A stretch of 52,733 bases of DNA from Prasinococcaceae sp. CCMP 1430 (Eukaryota > Prasinodermophyta > Palmophyllophyceae > Prasinococcales > Prasinococcaceae): NCBI GenBank assembly GCA_013416795.1, contig RQSC01000005.1:290636-343368 (forward strand), in the 5' to 3' direction. Positions 18,001 to 27,993 of the stretch are shown here, in pieces (the first letter of the stretch is position 1; every line of letters starts with the position of its first letter). The position numbers were made by a program, and so were the translations under genes. The notes beneath the pieces were generated by a model. It saw only the letters and a list, made by a program, of their open reading frames with translations, did no database searches and was not told the DNA's origin.

Positions 18001-21000
18001 TGCGTACGCCCCTGCCATGGGCTGGGCTGCATTTGCAAACCACGTATTGAGTGCATACGCGCGCTGGCCGCACGGGCGCCGCGCGACTCGCTGGAAGGTG
18101 GCCGCCGCAGCCGTGAGATGCCTGCGCGTGGCCCTGCAAGTCGCGCCCGGTAGGGGCGACGAACTTTCGTCAGCGGCGCAGCAAATGCTGCATCCAGATG
18201 GTGCTGCAGGGGCCGCACTGGCGGAGCTGCTCTCCGCCAAGGGAGTCGAGACCGCCGCTGAGCACGCGCTCGGCGATGGCGCTGGAGTCGCGTTCGAGGC
18301 GACCATTTGTGAGGCCCTCAAGCTGTGGACTGCACTTGCGAATGCCGCTCCTGAGGGGGCAGTCGTCGCCCCTGCCGGCCATGCTTCTGAGCGCGCTTTC
18401 GCTGCGTGCGTTGAGCATATCGCCGGGCGTTCATACGAACTCAAGGCCGCGGCGGCAAGTGCCCTCGTGAGGCTCGCGGAGCGCGCGCCTCAACGCGCAG
18501 CGCTGGCGTGCGACGCCACCAAACTCGCCGGGGAGCTGAGCGAAGCAGTCAAGGGGGGTCGCTCAACGCCACGCGCGCGGCTGTCGGCCTTTGTGCTCGA
18601 AGGGCTCCTGGACGCACGCTCCCCGCTCGCCTACAAACTTCTCTCCCCGCCTGCTGGGCCGCGCACGGCGCTGGATGCAACGGAGAGCGATGTCAAGGCT
18701 GCCAATGCTGACGCAGCTGAGGCTGCCACCTTGGCGAGGGCCGCGAGGCGAAGCGAAGCAGAGGCGCACGTGCTTCCGGCCGTGTGGGACGTTGCGCGAG
18801 GCGCTAGCGATGGTCGCGATCGCAATCTGCAGGCACGGATGCTGAGGATAGCCCTTCTATTGTGGCTCCAGGGTGACAGCAGCACTGGGGCCGCTCTGTG
18901 GATATCAAAGCAGGAGGGTGCGTGGGACAAGCTGATCGAGGCCGTCGGCCTCTCCGCGGCTTCTGCGGGCTCTCAAAACGATGTTGACAGCATTGACGGG
19001 CGGCTGGCCGTAATGGAGGCTGCCGCTCTGCGCATTCTTGGCGCTGAGGCGGCACAGCGCCCCCTCGGTGCCAGGAATCCGACCGGGGTCCTTTCACGCA
19101 CGCTGGGCGCCTGGGGCGAAACAGGCGTCGGAAAGCTGCTCACTAGGTACCAGAGCCAGCAGCCCATTCTGGATGCCTGCGAGGCGCTGGCAACAGCTCG
19201 AAGCTGTGCGCGTTGCGTCGCGCACATGCTCGTTCCCAATGCCTTCGCCGCACGTGATGCTGGGTCGACAGGCGCGGGTCCCTCTATCCGCCCAGACGTC
19301 GCCAAGGACCTGGTCGAGGCTGCTGAAGCGGCGTGCAAAGATGCCGGCGTCGCGCCAGGTCGCACTCGGGATTTGGCGTGCGCAGCGACTCGAGCAGCCC
19401 ACGAGGGCGCTATTTTCATGGCGCAGTCGGACGTCGCCGCACGCTGGGGGTCTGAGGTTGCGGGCTACCTGAATGCGGCCAAGAGCGCGTCGCTCGAGCA
19501 TGTCTTGTTGCGACCGCCGCGACGCAACGCACGTATCAGCCTCACGCCCGAAATGTACGTGTACGACATCGGGTGGCTTGAGGATGCTCTGAGGGCATGT
19601 CACGTCTATTCTGCCGGAGCTGCGCTGGCGGAAGCTGCTAGCCTCGAGCCCGCAGAGGCGGACCGCGAGCTTGCCACGGCCGCCACCAAGGCAATCGAGG
19701 CCGCCGAAGCCGCAGGTCATGCGGCGTCGCTGGCGGACGCTCGCACGGACGCGCTCGGCGCAATGCGTCTGCTGGTGGCAGCCGCCTTGCCCATGACTCG
19801 CTCCGGCATCGAGCCCTCCGTCGCGGACGCTGCGAACGCCTGGACGTGGGAAAAAGACGAAGCTCTTGCGCCGCTCGTGTTGCGGCAGGTGGCTGCTGCC
19901 AGCGAGGCCTGCGCCGCCGCCGCCAAGGACCCTGGGCCAATGCGGGACGCCCAGGCCATCGAGAACTCACACCTCGCCTCGCTCTTCGTGCGTGCACTCA
20001 ACAAGGAGCTGCTGTCGTCGAAGGTGTCTGCAGCGTGTGTGGGGGCGTTTGCGACAGCACTTGGCCCGCCCGAGGCGCCTGCACGTGCGCTCGATGCCCT
20101 CGCTGCCGCCACATCATCGGCTCTTGGCGTCTCACCTGCTCCGTCGCTGGAAGCTTCTGTGCTCGCGGAGTCGCTGCGCCAGCGCAGCGTCGCCAAGAGC
20201 GCAACGGACGGGGCTGGCGGCACTGGTCGCACGTTGAGCCCCGCGCTAGCTTCGTGCGTGAGCGCCATGCTTGGCGGCGGCGGTGGCGGCTCCTTGCTCG
20301 CCCTGGGGCTCGAACAGCGAAGGGGCGAGATGGGTGCTGCTCTGTCGCCGGCCCAGCGCATGCTGCGCATCAGCCGTGCGGTCGCCGTCGCGGCGTCGCG
20401 CACGATTGAAGCGGGTGACCCCTCCGCGACGGCAGCCTGGTTCATGTCCCCTGCGTGGAGCGAAGCGCTCTCGGCGGCCGCCGCGCTCGTCGTTGAGCAC
20501 GCTGCTGTGGACGACGCACTCCTGGAGGAGGCCACAAGCTTCGCCGCCGCCGTTGCTGGTGGTGTAGCGTCGAGCCTGCGCATATCAGGGTGGCTCCAAC
20601 GCCAGCACTACCAGGACAGTGCGTCTGCGCAGGAGTCGAAGGCAGCACACGAGGCGACGTGCAGGGCGTGCAGGCTCCTCGCAGCGATGGCGCCGTTCGC
20701 CGGACGCTGGGCGCTCCGCGCCCCAGAGGCGCTCAAGCTGGTGTCGACCGAGGCGGTTGCGCTTGTGGCTGACGCCGGCGCGGCGCCAATGCCAGCCCAA
20801 TTCGAGGTGGGCACCACGGTGTGGGCGGCGCGAAAGGACGGGTGGATTGAGGCATCGGTCGTGCAGGTGGGGTCGGACAATCGCCCCCCGACCTACACGA
20901 TGCGTGCCACTGGTGCGGCGGGCGACGAGTTCGAAGTTGTGGCGTGTGAGGCGCGCGCGCGCGTGTACGGCCCCAACGGTGCCGTGGTGACCCCACAGGT

Positions 21001-21451
21001 GGCCAGCGCGGCCAGTGCGACCGCGCTGGCTGAGCATTGGCGTAGGGCGGCGGCCGCTGCCGATTCTGCCGTGGGCGCTGCGTGCGTGTTCCTGGCGCGG
21101 CTAGCCGCGCGTAGTGCCAAGCACAGGGCCTTCAGCGATGTGCTTGGCGCTGCACCCAAACCCGACGCACTCGAGCGGGTCGCGCGCGCTCTGAGTGCGC
21201 GCGTTGTGCTGCTGGCAGGAGGGGGCGGAACGCAAGGGGCAGCGCTCATGCCCAGCGCAACCGCAGTCGCTCGCTCGCTCGAGGCCGCCGTGGCTCTCGT
21301 GATTCCACACTCGCGGGAGGGCACTGTCGGAAGGAGTCGTTCGAGCACGATTCGCGACGCCGTCGAGGCAGCCGCCAAGGCACTGGAGGGTGCCGGTGGA
21401 GAGGGGGGACAGCTCCCCGCGCAGCTGCGAGCGACGGTAGATGCGCTCTGA
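15065..21451 (+). CDS. NUP188: Nucleoporin Nup188, intronless, with FG-repeat N-terminal leader
   Basis: Large alpha-solenoid scaffold of the inner ring of the nuclear pore. The frame is uninterrupted for 2128 residues. From about residue 166 it follows the plant-type Nup188 pattern: SLWWDPF, FKPPSSEAR, a segment rich in L-x-L-x-E ending LELNEVQAYVLV, then YTERRDLLF and CQLLEIVYAVGL, followed by about 1900 residues of Ala/Leu-rich helical repeats. Before this, residues 1-96 carry six FG dipeptides (VFGFG, then PLFG three times, then SFGG) in an Ala/Thr/Pro-rich low-complexity leader, which is unusual for this scaffold protein. Near residues 1910-1970 an SH3/Tudor-like stretch (VGTTVWAARKDGWIEASVV) interrupts the solenoid. 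Nup205 is the closest alternative, but the SLWWD and FKPP motifs favour Nup188. Confidence 0.8.
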   Translation: MAGVFGFGATPTGKETPAPLFGGAATPPAGGAGAAPLFGAATATPAAATTTTPSGAGGAGAAPLFGAASAAQAGPAAAQASKAPATVQAASISFGGAQATGTGPSKEPAAATPAAAAAANNTAASTQPLAAAAANTAAAAPAAGTNALAVPAGSVGQSGALYDATSLWWDPFHRLAVALEEAVRGLRDEVSLRAELDRFARFLADPASAFKPPSSEARAAIATTGKFGINGKAKAVAPGLRDAALAVSEHLELNEVQAYVLVVRCYRNGADGLPKSDPSMPEECARVPTRCESYYYTERRDLLFAIFNVLQLAKMRTDMTEAAADVAEDEGRDGDAHHSAAAENLAACEACADAVAKARSAGLEANLASALKAALGGPPAARAMAAMAGSLLSRGVTAGVNAAADWARAALREQCQLLEIVYAVGLTGQDNLQEMLDTLGAHVFGVDTNIESRTSQTAAAAALAAAEGEARAYTERREALAACLSLQLMGFDSLISRIGDEQTGTWERNVLAGAGAANTCRAVTEVVDMIAEAVCDAAVRTGAHAPPQARAVVCLGWACVLHLIEQLPEPLAGPLPSLEKCVEAATRGRALEWVTSAFSAGGALSTGAAGVGAGAHEHCMSEDARWMMRSVLSAHLASFVIPAPIGALLQPWSEISRTTAALAAVLDGAVEISEDIMVDNNSAPINQPINALLQQALRPFPEDPRPICTLLRSMCASERCAMDVVLYLDRAPTLALRHHVSDGTITVSAAGGTATLLETVDAQLAPGMVMRLEAQSQGTLLGVPDSNSGGSAIVAWNYPQRGIAVLLARLAGVIAAIVEARRGGHTPAGETVESALVMVDLLERAAGHNMVVAGQLVDCANACNVPFAAMIASLVATTCESLSTPFPGCLELLSAALRLASALSEVGPSNAFAALTAMPGLMTQQTGTAPTPPVVLMSLAALERSMGGKYLGTIAFLDASTNAMLNGHRVATDGSAHGDAYAPAMGWAAFANHVLSAYARWPHGRRATRWKVAAAAVRCLRVALQVAPGRGDELSSAAQQMLHPDGAAGAALAELLSAKGVETAAEHALGDGAGVAFEATICEALKLWTALANAAPEGAVVAPAGHASERAFAACVEHIAGRSYELKAAAASALVRLAERAPQRAALACDATKLAGELSEAVKGGRSTPRARLSAFVLEGLLDARSPLAYKLLSPPAGPRTALDATESDVKAANADAAEAATLARAARRSEAEAHVLPAVWDVARGASDGRDRNLQARMLRIALLLWLQGDSSTGAALWISKQEGAWDKLIEAVGLSAASAGSQNDVDSIDGRLAVMEAAALRILGAEAAQRPLGARNPTGVLSRTLGAWGETGVGKLLTRYQSQQPILDACEALATARSCARCVAHMLVPNAFAARDAGSTGAGPSIRPDVAKDLVEAAEAACKDAGVAPGRTRDLACAATRAAHEGAIFMAQSDVAARWGSEVAGYLNAAKSASLEHVLLRPPRRNARISLTPEMYVYDIGWLEDALRACHVYSAGAALAEAASLEPAEADRELATAATKAIEAAEAAGHAASLADARTDALGAMRLLVAAALPMTRSGIEPSVADAANAWTWEKDEALAPLVLRQVAAASEACAAAAKDPGPMRDAQAIENSHLASLFVRALNKELLSSKVSAACVGAFATALGPPEAPARALDALAAATSSALGVSPAPSLEASVLAESLRQRSVAKSATDGAGGTGRTLSPALASCVSAMLGGGGGGSLLALGLEQRRGEMGAALSPAQRMLRISRAVAVAASRTIEAGDPSATAAWFMSPAWSEALSAAAALVVEHAAVDDALLEEATSFAAAVAGGVASSLRISGWLQRQHYQDSASAQESKAAHEATCRACRLLAAMAPFAGRWALRAPEALKLVSTEAVALVADAGAAPMPAQFEVGTTVWAARKDGWIEASVVQVGSDNRPPTYTMRATGAAGDEFEVVACEARARVYGPNGAVVTPQVASAASATALAEHWRRAAAAADSAVGAACVFLARLAARSAKHRAFSDVLGAAPKPDALERVARALSARVVLLAGGGGTQGAALMPSATAVARSLEAAVALVIPHSREGTVGRSRSSTIRDAVEAAAKALEGAGGEGGQLPAQLRATVDAL

Positions 21452-21555
21452 GCTCCAGCTGGAGCCGCATGCGTAATTCCAGCTCTCGTCCTGATGGTAC
21501 TCGTACATTTATGGTCTTGTTTATGCGATTCTGCGTGCGCGGCGCCAGCGGCGCC

Positions 21556-22788
21556 CTACGCCTCAGCTGGCGGGGCCATCGCGGCCGGTGAAGCCACCTT
21601 CGGCGGGGTGCCGGCGGTGCCGAAAGCGTTGGTCTGTGCGAGCTTTGAGGTCACCTTGGAGAACTTGGTCATCTTGAAAGGCGCGGTCTTGTTCGCGCTC
21701 GCAGCCTTGGCCTTGGCGCCGCTGACCGCGTGCCCCTGCGTGGCCCGCGTGCTGCGCGGCTCGATTTTGGCGCTCGCCCTGTTGAACGCCTCCTTGCGCT
21801 GCTCATTAACGTTCACCCAATCGTGCATGAACTCGCCTTGCACGATGTGCTTGATGTTGGGCGAGTCGCCGAACATGCGCTCCTCCTCAATTGTGCGTTT
21901 GGCGCTTGGGCGGCCGAATGTGTGCTCTGGGTTGTCGTCCGAGGGCAGGGGCACGCGGGTCTTGTCCATGGCCTGCGACGCCGGGTCGATCTTCTTCAGG
22001 CGAATGTCGTTGGTTTCGCGGAACTTGCGCACCTCGCTCGGACTCTTGCACGCTGCCGCGAGCTTGTTCATCGCCAAAAAGTCCGGCCCGGTTTTGTCGT
22101 CTTGCTTGCTTTTGTGCGCCACCCACGTCATGGTCACCTCGCGCGCACCCTCCGGGTCCTTTGGCTTAACGAGGCCATACGCAAAATCCTTGTCGGGCAG
22201 CTTGTGCGTCACCTTCTTCACCTGTAGAGAGGAAGCGCCAGCGACGAAGATGAGAGCGCAGACATCGGCGCTGAGGTGTTAGGTACTGCCAGCTCACGGG
22301 TAGCAAAGTTCGGCAGCGGCGCGCTGGACTCCATCTCTTCTCTTCCCCCTCCGCCTTTTCTGAGCCAGTGTGCGTAGGCGCACGCGAGGCGCTGGGCGCG
22401 CGCGCGGGTGGAGAAGGGAAGCGCCTCCGCGCGCACGGCGGGGCACCCCCTTGCGCGTGGCGCCCGGGACGACTCCTCACATGTCTTGTCGCAGCCAACG
22501 CCGCACCGCCCGCGCCGCTCGCGGCGAGCGAGGCGCTGGTGCGCTGGGGGAACGCCCCTCTCCCCCGCGCGCGCGCATCCGCGGGACCAAAAAAAAAAAC
22601 ATTGGGAGGACCAGCACGAGCGACGCCCGGGGGCGGAGCGCCCCGCCCGCGCGTCACTTAGCGGCGCCCGCCTCTCCCTCCTCCCCCTACAGCGCGCGCG
22701 CTCTCACCTTGCCGATCTCGGCACGGATAATTAGATCGTTCTTCTCGAACGTCTTGCGCACCACGCCCATGCGCTCGTCGGTCGCCAT
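21556..22788 (-). CDS. CFAP77: Cilia- and flagella-associated protein 77 (CFAP77), two exons
   Basis: Axonemal microtubule-associated protein. Exons 22788-22708 (27 codons, ending EIGK) and 22221-21556 are joined over a 486-nt GT-AG intron in phase 0, giving 248 residues. The first exon encodes ERMGVVRKTFEKNDLIIRAE and the second opens with VKKVTHKLPDKDFAYGLVKP, the conserved order of the DUF4483/CFAP77 family. Later come basic segments and FGRPSAKRTIEEERMFG. The Ala/Lys-rich tail is disordered. In ciliated cells this family is a microtubule inner or seam protein. The gene is divergent from EFTUD2 and convergent with Nup188 over about 100 bases. Family recognition is from memory of the motifs, hence moderate confidence. 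Confidence 0.72.
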
Positions 22789-23322
22789 GGCCGCCGCCGG
22801 CCGGGGCGCGGGCGCGCGCGCTGTGGCGCTGCTGCGCGCGGCGGAGGCAAAGTCGCGCGCTCGGGGAACGGAACCCGCGATGATGGAACCTCAACTCGAT
22901 TTCAGGAGTCCACTGTTTTAAATGCTCATTCTCAGGCGGTCGGATATGTGAATATTGATATGATATTACGGATATATCAAAATATTAACATTTCACCGTC
23001 GAAATTTGAACCGCGCAGCGCCCCTTCGGCCAAAAAACGCAACGACCGGCAGAGGCAACAACCAAAAAAAAAAAAAAGGGGGGGCGCGCTCGGTGCACGC
23101 TTTGGGATATATGGACCCTAGATAGTAAACCCAAATAGTGCCGTTAACGGCGCTGAACCTTAACCCCTTGGCGCCAGGTCCGCACGAAAGCGGGGAAATT
23201 TCGCGGGCGACGCGCTCGGGACGCTCTTCAACAAAGAGGCACTGCTGGGTGCGCTCGTGGTCCGGCGGGCGGCGCGGACGGGCTCGGCGGGCGGCGCGGG
23301 GCGGCGCGGGACGGAGGCGGCC
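22789..23322. promoter_or_regulatory. Divergent spacer between CFAP77 and EFTUD2
   Basis: 534 bases between two ATGs. The centre (22918-23000) is an AT-rich island with repeated ATATT/AATAT words, and 23100-23165 contains GACCCTAG, AAACCC and GTTAACGGC motifs. An A13-G7 run lies near 23066. No protein is visible; this is probably a two-way promoter region. Confidence 0.5.
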
Positions 23323-26300
23323 ATGGATGACCAGTACGACGAGTTCGGCAACTTCCTGGGCGAGCTCAGCGACGGCGAGGGGGGGCTTGATGATGGATTC
23401 GACGACGATGGCGGCCTCGCCGACGAGGAGCTCGACGAGATGGAGCGGCGCGCCGCAGAGCGCGACGCTGGCGGCGACCTAAACGCGGGCGACGAGGGCG
23501 CCATGGAGGTTGATGCCGTGGCGAGCACGGCAGTGGTGCTGCACGAAGACAAACAGTACTACCCTACAGCCGAAGAGGTCTATGGCCAGGGTGCGTTGCG
23601 CGCGCGCCAGCGCGCCAGCGCTGCGATGCGCCTCGCAGCGCCTCGCAGCGCGGCGCTCGGGCGGGGCCGGCGTGCTCTGGGCATGTGCACTGTGGTGCGA
23701 CACTGCCGCCATGATCGCGTGCACGAATGCTCTGCGCTGCACTCGCTCGCCAGCGGGGCCGAGCAAACGCCCAGCTTTGGCTCCCTCGCGGTCGGCGTTT
23801 TGCGATCTGGTGCTAACGCCGCCCACTCGCCCATCCTCACCTCACGGCTTGCGGCCTTGCGCGCCCTTCGTGCGCAGGCACGGAGGCGGTGTACCACGAC
23901 GAGGATGCGCAGGACCTCAATGTGCCTCTGCTCGCGCCGAAGAAGGAAGCCGCGACCACCAAGATTGCCGCGGCCGCGAAGGAGACCGCCGCTGAGGACG
24001 ACGGGGCCGCCGAGGATGAAGAGGACTTTCCGATGGTGTGCAACGCCAGCTTTCTGCGCGGGCTGAGCTCCACACCGGCGGTGTGCCGCAACGTGGCCTT
24101 CGTGGGGCACCTGCACCACGGCAAGACTGCGGTGCTTGACATGCTGGTCCGCGAATCGCACCGAGCCGATGCACTGCCGCCGGGCGGCACAGGTGCGGAT
24201 CCGCTGCCAATGCGCTACACCGACGCGCGCGAGGACGAGCGCGCGAGGCGGATGAGTGTGAAGCTCACGCCCATCACGTGTGTGGCTGAGGGCGGCAGGG
24301 GAAAGAGCTACGCGCTTACGGTGCTCGACTGCCCCGGCCACGCCGATTTCTCGGACGAGCTGGCGGCGGCGGGCAGGATCGCGGACGGCGCGGTGGTGGT
24401 GGTCGACGCCGCGGAGGGCGTGATGCTCAGCACAGAGCGCGCGCTGAAGGCGGCAGTGCGCGAGGGGCTCAAGGTGTGTCTCGTGATCAACAAGCTCGAC
24501 CGCCTGGTGACCGAGCTCAAGCTGCCTCCAAACGATACTTACTTCAAGATTAAGCACACCATCGAGGAGGTCAACGCCATCCTGGCGGGATGCACGAGCG
24601 GTGTGTCGGGGGACGGGGTGACACAGCGCGTCGACCCTGTTGTCGGCAACGTGTGCTTCTCGAGCGCGTCGTACGGCTTTTGCTTCTCGTTGCTGTCGTT
24701 CGCGCGTTTGTACGCCGACGTGCACGGCATGCCCGTTGACGCTAGGGCTTTCTCCGCACGACTTTGGGGGGACATGTACTACAATCCGGCCACGCGCGGC
24801 TTTCGGAAAAAGCCCCCTGCCGAGTCCATGGAGCCCAAGCGGTCGTTCGTCGAGTTCGTCCTCGAGCCCATGTACAAGATCTTCTCGCTCTGCGTTGGTG
24901 AGCACCCCAAGTCAGTCGCGCGCGCGCTCGAGACGCTTGGTGTGAACCTCCCCCCAGCCGCTTACAAGCAGGACGTGCGGCCACTCCTGCGCGACGCCTG
25001 CGTGGCCGTCTTCGGTGACATGTCGAGCCTTGTCGACATGATGGTGGAGCACGTGCCTGCGATTGACGAGGGCGTCGCTGCCAAGGTGGACCTGCAGTAC
25101 ACTGGACCCTCCGAGGGGGTTCTCGCCACGGCAATGCGCAAGTGCGACCCGGCGGGCCCGCTAGTAGTGCACGTGACGAAGCTCTATCAGCGCGGCGACG
25201 GCTCGTGCTTCGATGCGTACGGCAGGGTCATGAGCGGCACGCTGCGTACCGGCGCGGGCGTGCGCGTACTGGGCGAGGCGTACTCACCCGAGGACGAGGA
25301 GGACATGGCGGTCAAAACGGTGGAGGCTCTGTGGCTCTATCAGGCACGGTACCGAGTGCCTGTGAGCGAGGCACGTGCGGGGCAGCTGGTGCTCATCGGT
25401 GGCGTGGATGCCACCATCTCGAAGACCGCGACAATCATCGCAGAGGAGAGCGAGTTCGATGAGGAACCATACATCTTCCGGCCGCTGCAATTCGACGCGC
25501 GCTCGGTGGTCAAGGTGGCCGTGGAGCCGCTCAATCCGTCGGAGCTGCCCAAGGTGGTGGAAGGCCTACGCTCTGTGAACAAGAGCTACCCGCTGGCTGT
25601 GACCAAGGTGGAGGAGAGCGGGGAGCACACCATTCTGGGCACCGGCGAGGTCTTCCTGGACTCGGTGATGCGAGATCTGCGCGAGATGTATTCCAACGTC
25701 GAGGTCAAAGTCAGCGACCCCGTCACGTGCTTTCGCGAGTCGGTCGCGGAGACGAGCTCGCTCAAGTGCTACGCCGAGACGCCCAACGGAAAGAACAAGC
25801 TCACCATGGTGGCGGAGCCGCTCGACCGCGGACTGGCGGAGGACATCGAGGGGGGCGCAGTGAGCCTCGACTGGCCGAGGCGCCGCCAGGCGTCTTTCTT
25901 CACCGAGAAGTACGAGTGGGACGCCCTTGCAGCGCGCTCGGTTTGGGCGTTCGGCCCCGAGCCCGCCAACGGCCCCAATGCCTTCCTTGACGACACGCTA
26001 CCGTCCGAGGTCGACAAATCGATGCTCAACGCCATCAAGGACAGCGTGGCGCAGGGCTTTCGCTGGGGTTCGCGCGAGGGCCCGCTGTGCGACGAGCCTG
26101 TGCGCGGCGTCAAGTGGCGGCTGCTTGACGCGGTGGTGGCGGATGAGCCCATGCACCGCGGCGGCGGCCAGGTGATCCCCACGGCGCGTCGCGCGATCTA
26201 CTCGTCGTTCTTGACTGCCGCCCCTAGGCTGATGGAGCCCGTGTACCACGTGGAAGTGCAGACGCCCGCGGATTGCCTGAGCGCCATCTACACCGTGCTC

Positions 26301-26669
26301 TCCAAGCGGCGCGGCCACGTGCTGGCGGACACGCCCAAGCCAGGCACGCCCGTGTTCTCGGTGAAAGCTTACCTACCGGCAATTGAGAGCTTTGGCTTCG
26401 AGACGGACCTGCGGGTCCACACGCAGGGGCAGGCCTTCTCGCAGATGGTGTTTGACCACTGGGCGCTGGTCCCGGGAGATCCGCTCGACAGGGGCGTCGT
26501 GCTGCGGCCGCTCGAACCCCAGCCCACACAGCATCTCGCGCGCGAATTCACCGTCAAGACGAGGCGGCGCAAGGGCATGGCCGAGGAAGTCAGCGTGTCC
26601 CGTTTCCTCGACGACCCAGCTCTGCTCGAGCTCGCGCGCGCCGACGAGACGCTCGCGAGCATCTTGTGA
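23323..26669 (+). CDS. EFTUD2: EFTUD2/Snu114, U5 snRNP GTPase, two exons
   Basis: EF-2-like GTPase of the U5 snRNP that controls spliceosome activation and disassembly in the nucleus. Exons 23323-23590 and 23878-26669 join in phase 1 across a 287-nt GT-AG intron (YGQG-TEAVYHDED), giving 1019 residues. The acidic N-terminus (MDDQYDEFGNFLGE, then YYPTAEEVYG) is diagnostic for Snu114 against EF-2. GTPase motifs follow: GHLHHGKT (about residue 165), DCPGHADF and NKLDRL. EF-2-like domains II-V follow, ending in the conserved TRRRKGMAEEVSVSRFLDD region. The stop lies 91 bases from the stop of the convergent lytic transglycosylase gene. Confidence 0.95.
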
Positions 26670-26760
26670 CGCTTCGCGGTAATTTCAAAAGTATACATTT
26701 ATGAACATGCTCACCCCTCGGTGGCAGCGCGGGTGCGCACCCGAGCTGACCCGGATGGTC

Positions 26761-27993
26761 TCACAGCGGCACGTGCTGGAGCACGTCCGAGCTCTCGATT
26801 CCGTCGGCGAGCTCGCCGACGGAGATGGCGTAGAGCGTCGAGTTGTTGTATCGGCGGATGACGTCGAAGTTGGCGCAGCCGAGGTAGCCCTCCTCCGATC
26901 CCGGCCCGTCGGGCACGACGAGCTTGCACGCCGCCTCGGCGGGCAGCGCGAGCGGGGCGTCGTCCGCGGCGCCGGCTGCTCCCTGGGCGGCGAGCGGCCG
27001 CACGCCTGCGGCGTACCACTCGGCGGCCGTCCTGCGCTCGGCGGGGGCGGCAGTCCCGCGCATCGACTCGGGCACGCGCACGCGCGTGCCTACGCACTCG
27101 CCCGCCCGCCAGCCGTTCGCCTCCAGGTAGTTGGCGATTGAGGCGAGCGCGTCGGCGCGGCTGCGCCAGATGTCCTTGCGCCCGTCGCCGTCATGGTCCA
27201 CCGCGTACGCCTCGAACGAGCTCGGCATGAACTGGCACTGCCCCATCGCGCCCGCCCAGCTCCCGAGGAAGCCGCGCAGGGGCGCGTGACCCGCATCGAT
27301 GATGCTCAGCGCGCGCACGAGCTCCCTCCGAAAGTACGCCGCGCGCACCTCGGACGTGCTGTCGTACGCGAGCGTCACCAGCGCGGGCACCACCGCGTGC
27401 GACCCCTGGATGCGCCCGTATGCGCTCTCCACCCCCCAGATCGCCGCGATCACGCCGCGCGCCACGCCGTACTTGTCCTCCAGCTCCTGCAGAAGCGGGC
27501 GCACCTCGGCGCCCGCGGCTAGGCCGTTGCGCAGGCGAAGCGTGTAAATCGCCTGGCGGTCGAGGTACTCACGGGTGGTGAGCGTATACTCCGGCTGCGA
27601 TTTGTCGAGCTCTTTCACCGCCGGCAGCGGCTTGAGGCCCTTGAGCGCCGCATCGACCGTGCGCGCCGACACGCCCGCATCACGCGCCTCGCGCGAGACG
27701 CCGTCAAGCCAGCGCTCGAACTTGCGGCGCTCGCGCCGGTCGAGCTCGGGCGGCTCGCCGCCCGGGTAGGCGTACGTCGAGCCGCGCGCGTCGGGGACGA
27801 GGTCCTCGCCGCGCGGGCCCACGCTCGCACGTGCGTACCCGCAGGCCACCGCAACACCGGCAACACCCGCGGCGGCCGCGGCCGCGTCCGCGGGGCAGCA
27901 GGAGCAGGGAGGAGGCGAGCAGCACCACCGCCACACCCACCACCGCCCCCGCCCGCAGCGCACACACGCGCGCGCATTCGCGCGAGCGCGCAC
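26761..27993 (-). CDS. MltB-type lytic murein transglycosylase (GH103), start unresolved
   Basis: Bacterial MltB enzymes cleave peptidoglycan glycan strands and leave 1,6-anhydro ends. The frame encodes about 410 residues with the family signature: KFERWLDGV, SQPEYTLTTREYLDR, the catalytic Glu in AIWGVESAYGRIQG (Glu189 of the open frame), the SWAGAMGQCQFMPSSFEAYA core, VDHDGDGRKDIW, and a C-terminal NFDVIRRYNNSTLYA motif of the peptidoglycan-binding fold. It lies between clear eukaryotic genes and shares their GC content, so it is chromosomal. The frame begins with GTG after a stop at 27994-27996. A hydrophobic signal-like segment (VVGVAVVLLASSLLLLP) lies in another frame at about 27895-27960, suggesting an unseen splice or a frameshift near the start. 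Plastid peptidoglycan turnover is a reasonable guess for the role. Confidence 0.82.
   Translation of the reverse strand: MRARANARACVRCGRGRWWVWRWCCSPPPCSCCPADAAAAAAGVAGVAVACGYARASVGPRGEDLVPDARGSTYAYPGGEPPELDRRERRKFERWLDGVSREARDAGVSARTVDAALKGLKPLPAVKELDKSQPEYTLTTREYLDRQAIYTLRLRNGLAAGAEVRPLLQELEDKYGVARGVIAAIWGVESAYGRIQGSHAVVPALVTLAYDSTSEVRAAYFRRELVRALSIIDAGHAPLRGFLGSWAGAMGQCQFMPSSFEAYAVDHDGDGRKDIWRSRADALASIANYLEANGWRAGECVGTRVRVPESMRGTAAPAERRTAAEWYAAGVRPLAAQGAAGAADDAPLALPAEAACKLVVPDGPGSEEGYLGCANFDVIRRYNNSTLYAISVGELADGIESSDVLQHVPL

Noticed and set aside
26761-27993. Bacterial contamination as explanation for the MltB-like gene
   Set aside because: It lies between EFTUD2 and a NEK-like kinase on the same uninterrupted sequence, with the same GC content and the same compact 3' spacing. 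It is kept as a real chromosomal gene, with long-read proof advised.
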